Shown here piece by piece: positions 50,390 through 54,065 of a stretch of DNA of 54,065 nt. How positions within the stretch are numbered: position 1 is the stretch's first letter; each line of letters opens with the position of its first letter. The position numbers and the translations under genes were made by a program. The notes beneath the pieces were generated by a model that made no database searches, was not told where the DNA came from, and saw nothing but the letters and a program-made list of their open reading frames with translations. Source of the DNA: Rhodospirillaceae bacterium (GTDB lineage: Bacteria; Pseudomonadota; Alphaproteobacteria; CACIAM-22H2); assembly GCA_027490975.1 (NCBI GenBank), contig JAIXXA010000028.1, positions 1 through 54,065 of the forward strand. Direction: 5' to 3'.

Positions 50390-51796
50390 TCAAGCGATTT
50401 TCGGCAAGGTGAGGCGTGCCTCGAGTCCTTTTGGGCTGCGATTGGCGAGCGTCACATCGCCGCCGTGCGCGCGCGCAACGTCGCGCGCGACCGCAAGCCC
50501 CAGGCCCGCCCCGCCGGTCTCGCGCGAGCGCGAGGCCTCGAGCCGCACGAACGGGCGGAACACGTCCTCGAGCCGGTCGGCCGGAATGCCGGGACCGTCG
50601 TCGCTGACCACGACCGCGATCGCGTCGGCCTCGACGCCAAGCCGCACGCGTGCGGGGCCAGCATAGGCGAGCGCGTTGTCGATGAGATTGGCAAGCGCAC
50701 GTTTGAGGGCACCCGCCCGGCCTTCGATGACGAGGCTCACCGGGCCGTCGTATTCGACCGGCCGGTCCATGTCGATGCGTTCGTCCACGAGCGTTTGCAC
50801 CAGGGCGGCCAGGTCGAAGCGCTCGGGGGCCGCTTCGAGCGCGTCGGCGCGCGCGAAATCGAGCGTCTCGCCGATCATGCGTTCCATCTCTTCGAGATCG
50901 CCAAGCGCTTTGGCGCGCTCGGACTCGTCGCCGATACCCTCGGCGCGCAAGCGCAGCCGTGTGAGCGGCGTGCGCAGATCGTGGCTCACGGCGGCGAGCA
51001 GCTGCGTGCGGTCTTCGACATGGCGCACGAGCTGGCCGCGCATGCGCGCCAAAGCTTCGCCGATCGTGCGCACTTCGCGCGGCGCGTCCTTGGCGGCTTG
51101 GGCGAGCGGCGCGAGGCCCGCCCCGGCGCGGGCGGCCTCGTGCGCGAGGGCTGCAAGCGGGCGCACAAGCCGATGCGCGGCCCACCACGCGGCAAATGCG
51201 CCGGCAGCAGCGGTCGCCGCGAGCCACGCTGCGAACACGATCCAGCCCCAGCCGATCTGCGCTTCTTTCGGGCGCACGACGAGCCACGTGCCGTCGGGGC
51301 CGCGGATCGCCAGCACGAAACTGCCGGGCACCACGCCGCCCGCCCCCTCGTTCCACGCGGACGCTTCGTCCGGCACGCGCCGGATGTAGCGGTCGGGCGC
51401 GTTCCACGCGCGGCCCGGCGCAAAGGCGAGATCCACCTCGACCCGGTAGCCCGGCGGCAGCCGTTCGGCGATGCCGCGCTGCAGGCGGCCGCCCGGCCCG
51501 CGCGGCCGTCGCGGCTCGGCGTCGAACTCGAAGGTCGGTTTCCAGGCGAGCGACAAATGCGCGCCCTCGGCGCGCTCGCGCAAAGCGCGGGCGCGCTCGC
51601 CGGGCGGGCGGGCGAACACGTCGCGCGCCACGTCGGCCGTCGTCTCGACAAGCCAGCGCGCTTGGAACACCTGCAACTCGTGCGGCCGCAGCAGCAAGGC
51701 CACGCCGACGGCGGCCAATTGCGCGAGCACCAGCCCGAGGATCGAGACCGCTGCAATGCGCGCGGCAATGCCGTCGAGCCAGGCGATGCGTTTCAC
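50390..51796 (-). CDS. Sensor histidine kinase (HAMP, HisKA, HATPase)
   Basis: This membrane sensor kinase of 468 aa starts at GTG 51796. TM1 is at about residues 14-36, a periplasmic domain of about 130 residues follows, and TM2 (IVFAAWLAATAAAGAFAAWW) leads to HAMP. The H-box is LLAAVSHDLRTPLTRLRL with the phospho-His near residue 270. The N-box is LANLIDNALAYA, and the G-boxes are DDGPGIP and GGAGLGLAVA. The start overlaps the response-regulator stop as GTGA. The stimulus is probably envelope stress or metals, given the divergent Spy-like gene. Confidence 0.95.
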   Translation of the reverse strand: MKRIAWLDGIAARIAAVSILGLVLAQLAAVGVALLLRPHELQVFQARWLVETTADVARDVFARPPGERARALRERAEGAHLSLAWKPTFEFDAEPRRPRGPGGRLQRGIAERLPPGYRVEVDLAFAPGRAWNAPDRYIRRVPDEASAWNEGAGGVVPGSFVLAIRGPDGTWLVVRPKEAQIGWGWIVFAAWLAATAAAGAFAAWWAAHRLVRPLAALAHEAARAGAGLAPLAQAAKDAPREVRTIGEALARMRGQLVRHVEDRTQLLAAVSHDLRTPLTRLRLRAEGIGDESERAKALGDLEEMERMIGETLDFARADALEAAPERFDLAALVQTLVDERIDMDRPVEYDGPVSLVIEGRAGALKRALANLIDNALAYAGPARVRLGVEADAIAVVVSDDGPGIPADRLEDVFRPFVRLEASRSRETGGAGLGLAVARDVARAHGGDVTLANRSPKGLEARLTLPKIA

Positions 51797-52512
51797 GTGC
51801 CCGCCTCGACGTCGGCGGCGAACATGTAGCCGCCGTTGCGCACCGTGCGGATGATTTCGGGTTTGGTCGGATCGGGTTCGATCTTGCGGCGCAGGCGCAT
51901 CACGGCGACGTCGATCGAACGGTCGAACAACTGCGCGGCCCGTCCGCGCGCGAGATCGAGCAGCTGCTCGCGGCTCAGCACGCGCTGCGGGCGTTCGAGA
52001 AACGCCCACAGGAGATCGAACTCGGCGTCGGTCGTGGGCACGAGCGCGCCGTCGGGCCGGTGCAGTTCGCGGCGGGCCGCGTCCACGCGCCAGCCCGCAA
52101 AGCGGAAGCTGCGCGCCTTCGGCGCTTCGTCGCTGCGCTCGCCCGTGCGGCGCAGCACCGCCCGGATGCGCGCCACCAGCTCGCGCGGGCTGAAAGGTTT
52201 GGCGAGATAGTCGTCGGCCCCCATCTCGAGCCCGACAATGCGGTCGATCTCGCCGCCGCGCGCGGTCAGCATCAGGATCGGCACGTCGCTCGTCGCGCGC
52301 AGGCGGCGGGCGACGGAGAGGCCGTCTTCGCCGGGCAGCATCAGATCGAGCACCACAAGATCGAAGCGCCCGGCCGCCAGCGCTGCGTCGGCTTCGCGCG
52401 CGTCGCCCACGGCCGTGGCGCGCAGGCCGTTTTCGGCGAGAAGCCGCGCGACGAGGCGCCTTATCTCGCGGTCGTCGTCGACGATCAGAATATGGGCCGA
52501 GCGCATGTTCAT
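51793..52512 (-). CDS. OmpR-family response regulator
   Basis: This is a 239-aa transcription factor. The receiver has ILIVDDD near the start, phospho-acceptor Asp56 in LVVLDLMLPGEDG, and MLTARG and YLAKPF. The winged-helix effector domain ends RTVRNGGYMFA. It is the first gene of the leftward operon with its kinase. A perfect inverted repeat 49 bases upstream of its start is a candidate autoregulatory site. A start at 52506 (MRSAHILIV) is also possible. Confidence 0.96.
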   Translation of the reverse strand: MNMRSAHILIVDDDREIRRLVARLLAENGLRATAVGDAREADAALAAGRFDLVVLDLMLPGEDGLSVARRLRATSDVPILMLTARGGEIDRIVGLEMGADDYLAKPFSPRELVARIRAVLRRTGERSDEAPKARSFRFAGWRVDAARRELHRPDGALVPTTDAEFDLLWAFLERPQRVLSREQLLDLARGRAAQLFDRSIDVAVMRLRRKIEPDPTKPEIIRTVRNGGYMFAADVEAGT

Positions 52513-52560
52513 GGCAGGCCTCAGTCTACCCGCGCAAAAGCAAAGCGCCTACGGCCGGCG

Positions 52561-52579
52561 GTGTAACGCCGGGTTACAC
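52561..52579. promoter_or_regulatory. Perfect inverted repeat, candidate response-regulator operator
   Basis: GTGTAAC-GCCGG-GTTACAC, with 7-base arms and a 5-base spacer, lies midway between the divergent response-regulator and Spy/CpxP-like genes. GTTACA-type boxes are bound by some OmpR-family regulators such as RstA. Binding by the adjacent regulator is inferred from position. Confidence 0.55.
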
Positions 52580-52669
52580 GATGAAACGCCGCCGTCATCG
52601 CCGCCGGAAGCGCTTCTGCGACAAGGATCGCGTCGAAACCCGACGCTAACCAACCAGGAGATACCAACC

Positions 52670-53146
52670 ATGAAGATTCGCATCGCCGCTGCTCTCGCTT
52701 TGTCGCTTGTCGCCGGTGCGGCCCTCGCCCAAGACCGTCCCGCGCGCGAGCCCGACCGCCATTCCAACCGGGCGCAAGGCATGTTCGACCGCATGTGCCG
52801 CGAGGGCGACGCGCATCTTGCAAGCCGCCTTGCCTACACGGAAGCCAAGGTGAAACCGACGCAAGAGCAGCGCACGGCGTGGGACGCCTTCGCGCGCGAC
52901 GCGCGCGCGGCGGCAGAGCCCATGAAGCGCCTTTGCGCTGCCCCGGCGGCAGCGGTCCCGGCAAACGACGCGGCGGCGAGCCTTGCGCGCCGCGAAACCG
53001 TCATGGCTGCCATGCTCGAGGGGATGAAGACGATCCGCCCGGCCCTCGAGCGGCTGCAGCTTGCCTTGAACGACCAGCAAAAAGCCGCTCTTGCCGAGAC
53101 ATTCGAGCATCGCGGGCGCGGCGGCCACGGGCACGGCATGCGCTGA
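52670..53146 (+). CDS. Periplasmic Spy/CpxP-like (LTXXQ) protein with His-rich tail
   Basis: This 158-aa exported protein begins with a signal peptide (IRIAAALALSLVAGAALAQ). Two LTXXQ-like motifs are visible, VKPTQEQRTAWDAF and LALNDQQKAALAETF, as in Spy, CpxP and CnrX relatives. The C-terminus is His/Gly-rich (HRGRGGHGHGMR) and may bind metal. CAGGAG precedes the ATG. The divergent OmpR-type two-component system recalls CpxRA-cpxP logic, so this is the likely regulon target or modulator. Confidence 0.82.
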   Translation: MKIRIAAALALSLVAGAALAQDRPAREPDRHSNRAQGMFDRMCREGDAHLASRLAYTEAKVKPTQEQRTAWDAFARDARAAAEPMKRLCAAPAAAVPANDAAASLARRETVMAAMLEGMKTIRPALERLQLALNDQQKAALAETFEHRGRGGHGHGMR

Positions 53147-53167
53147 AAGCGGTCGGCAGGACTGCAT

Positions 53168-53194
53168 TTGATTGTCGGGGTCGGGGCGTATAGT
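53168..53194 (+). promoter_or_regulatory. Putative sigma-70-type promoter
   Basis: TTGATT at 53168-53173 and TATAGT at 53189-53194 are 15 bases apart (16 if TTTGAT is used), about 30 bases before the ATG at 53225. This supports starting the next gene at 53225 and not at the upstream TTG 53168. Confidence 0.4.
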
Positions 53195-53224
53195 TTTTGG
53201 GGACACGAGTCGAGCCCCAGGATC

Positions 53225-53641
53225 ATGAAAAGTCCCGACCCCAAAGCCGAAATGTATTTGGCCAAGGCCAAACGCTTCCGCCAGCGCGCGGCGGGGTTTC
53301 GCCACACCCTCAAGCGCGACGATCTGGTGCGCTCGCACCGGCTCGAACTCGAGCAGATGGTCGTCAATCTCGAAGGGGCGGCCAAACAGCTCGAGCGCAT
53401 GGCCGGCGGCGCCGATTTCCAGATGGAAGCGGAGCTTGAACGCGTGCGCGCGGTCCGCGACGGCGGACCTGCACCTTCGGCGGCCGCGACGCAGCGCTTT
53501 TTTGCCGCCGCCGACAATGTCGCGCGCAATCGCACGCTGAAGAAGCCGGGCGCCGCACCGGCACCGGTATCGGTACCCAAGCCCGCACCCAGCCGCATGG
53601 CGCCGCGCTCGGCCAAATACACGCGCCGCCCGGGCAGCTGA
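53225..53641 (+). CDS. Small basic protein of unknown function
   Basis: This 138-aa soluble protein is rich in Lys/Arg. Its N-terminal part is helical (MKSPDPKAEMYLAKAKRFRQ, then LELEQMVVNLEGAAKQLERM). A Pro/Ala linker and basic tail end RSAKYTRRPGS. I recognise no family. The ATG at 53225 follows a CAGGA site and a putative promoter. It ends 143 bases before the hsp20 gene. Confidence 0.6.
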   Translation: MKSPDPKAEMYLAKAKRFRQRAAGFRHTLKRDDLVRSHRLELEQMVVNLEGAAKQLERMAGGADFQMEAELERVRAVRDGGPAPSAAATQRFFAAADNVARNRTLKKPGAAPAPVSVPKPAPSRMAPRSAKYTRRPGS

Positions 53642-53657
53642 CGGCCCCCTCGATTTC

Positions 53658-53690
53658 CCCCCTTGATGCGCCCCCTTGATGCTGGGGGGC
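53658..53690 (+). repeat. 12-base direct repeat and G/C hairpin
   Basis: CCCCCTTGATGC occurs at 53658-53669 and again at 53671-53682. The second copy's C-run pairs with GGGGGC at 53685-53690 (stem GCCCCC, 9-base loop). This may be a terminator for the preceding gene, although no T-run follows. The repeated CTTGAT units also resemble heat-shock -35 elements. Confidence 0.5.
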
Positions 53691-53705
53691 TGCCTTGCCA
53701 TATTG
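53675..53705 (+). promoter_or_regulatory. Putative RpoH (sigma-32)-type promoter of hsp20
   Basis: CTTGAT at 53675-53680 and CCATATTG at 53698-53705 resemble the CTTG and CCATNT elements of heat-shock promoters, with 17 bases between the hexamers. The promoter is assigned mainly because the next gene is a small heat-shock protein. An overlapping G/C hairpin makes the exact site uncertain. Confidence 0.35.
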
Positions 53706-53733
53706 TTTGCAAGGCGTTGATGCCCGTGTTTCA

Positions 53734-53787
53734 GGGGTCGGCGCCGACCGTAACTTGGCATTGCTCGTTGGGAGGGTGCCGCCGATG
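53734..53787 (+). promoter_or_regulatory. ROSE-like RNA thermometer in the hsp20 leader
   Basis: The 3' hairpin can be drawn as GGCA (53757-53760) paired with TGCC (53777-53780). TTGCTC (53761-53766) lies opposite the ribosome site GGAGGG (53771-53776). The TTGCT core opposite the Shine-Dalgarno, with one extra base (G63 opposite G75), is the hallmark of the ROSE family known from rhizobial hsp genes. A separate upstream palindrome, GGTCGGCGCCGACC (53736-53749), can form a second stem. Heating would melt the weak helix and expose the ribosome site 8 bases from the ATG. Confidence 0.65.
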
Positions 53788-54065
53788 ACGCGACTGTCGC
53801 TGTTCAACAATCCGCTGCTGCTCGGATTCGACGAATTCGAGCGCACGATCGACCGCATTGCCAAGCATGCGGCCGAAGGCTATCCCCCCTACAATATCGA
53901 ACAGGTCGGCGAAAACGGCCTGCGCATCACGCTTGCCGTCGCCGGGTTCGGGCTCGACGATCTGTCGATCACGGTCGAGAACAACCAGCTTGCGATCCGC
54001 GGCAAACAGACCGACGAGCAGGGCCGCGTCTACATCCATCGCGGCATTGCCGCCCGCCAGTTCCA
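53785..54065 (+). CDS. Small heat-shock protein Hsp20 (IbpA-like), cut by the window edge
   Basis: This is an ATP-independent holdase chaperone of the alpha-crystallin family. Only the first 93 residues are present; the frame runs off the right edge. MTRLSLFNNPLLLGFDEFER and then YPPYNIEQVGENGLRITLAV, followed by LAIRGKQTDEQGR, are characteristic of class A rhizobial/IbpA-type Hsp20. GGAGGG lies 8 bases before the ATG at 53785. The leader looks like a ROSE thermometer. Confidence 0.93.
   Translation, partial: MTRLSLFNNPLLLGFDEFERTIDRIAKHAAEGYPPYNIEQVGENGLRITLAVAGFGLDDLSITVENNQLAIRGKQTDEQGRVYIHRGIAARQF

Overview
The window comes from a GC-rich alphaproteobacterium, most likely in or near the Rhodospirillales. 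This is inferred from gene content and order: the alphaproteobacterial flagellar run flgB-flgC-fliE-fliQ-fliR-flhB, a tsaD / hemC-hemD-mitofilin-HemY block, a gpmI-envC-ctpA-YibQ-rppH block, and a PilZ-tailed chemoreceptor. No phage, insertion sequence, plasmid functions or CRISPR array is visible. The DNA is densely coding with many ATGA or GTGA stop/start overlaps, and no gene-free stretch exceeds 300 bases.

Layout. 1-4.4 kb: a Tat-exported NMT1/SsuA-type solute-binding protein divergent from a cyanurate/barbiturate-type ring-opening amidohydrolase, then a class A penicillin-binding protein. 4.4-9.7 kb: flagellar export and rod genes in two divergent blocks, flgB-flgC-fliE-fliQ-fliR-flhB leftward and FlhB-C-like / small protein / fliO / fliP rightward, separated by an AT-rich spacer. 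9.7-15.1 kb: acetyl-CoA synthetase, a Rieske protein with an EVE protein, gpsA and tsaD, all leftward. 15.1-19.2 kb: hemC, a hemD-mitofilin (Mic60-like) fusion and a HemY-like TPR protein with a terminal zinc ribbon. 19.3-21.8 kb: a two-gene operon of unknown function. 22-25.2 kb: small genes, tRNA-Thr(CGU), a Spy-like periplasmic protein, an O-methyltransferase and a PfkB kinase. 25.3-28.5 kb: two tandem paralogous RTX calcium-binding proteins in unusually AT-rich flanks.

28.7-36.1 kb: an Hpt protein, an epimerase, a DUF3095 cyclase-like protein, an SDR, and an operon of unknown role built around a membrane-anchored pseudokinase, then AlaX. 36.2-40.9 kb: a ferritin-like protein and an Fe3+/polyamine-type ABC importer whose ATPase is on the opposite strand. 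40.9-46.9 kb: the leftward operon gpmI-envC-ctpA-YibQ-rppH, which links glycolysis, cell separation and mRNA decay and runs into the importer ATPase. 47-49 kb: an MCP with a C-terminal PilZ domain. 49-53.2 kb: an OmpR-type two-component system with a nucleotidyltransferase and a Nudix enzyme, divergent from a second Spy/CpxP-like protein, with a perfect palindrome between them. The right edge cuts an hsp20 gene whose leader looks like a ROSE-type RNA thermometer.

Most notable points: the candidate ROSE thermometer, the hemD-mitofilin fusion, the pseudokinase operon, the unknown 479/369-residue pair, and an AT-rich box at nearly the same distance (about 41-44 nt) upstream of flgB and both RTX genes.
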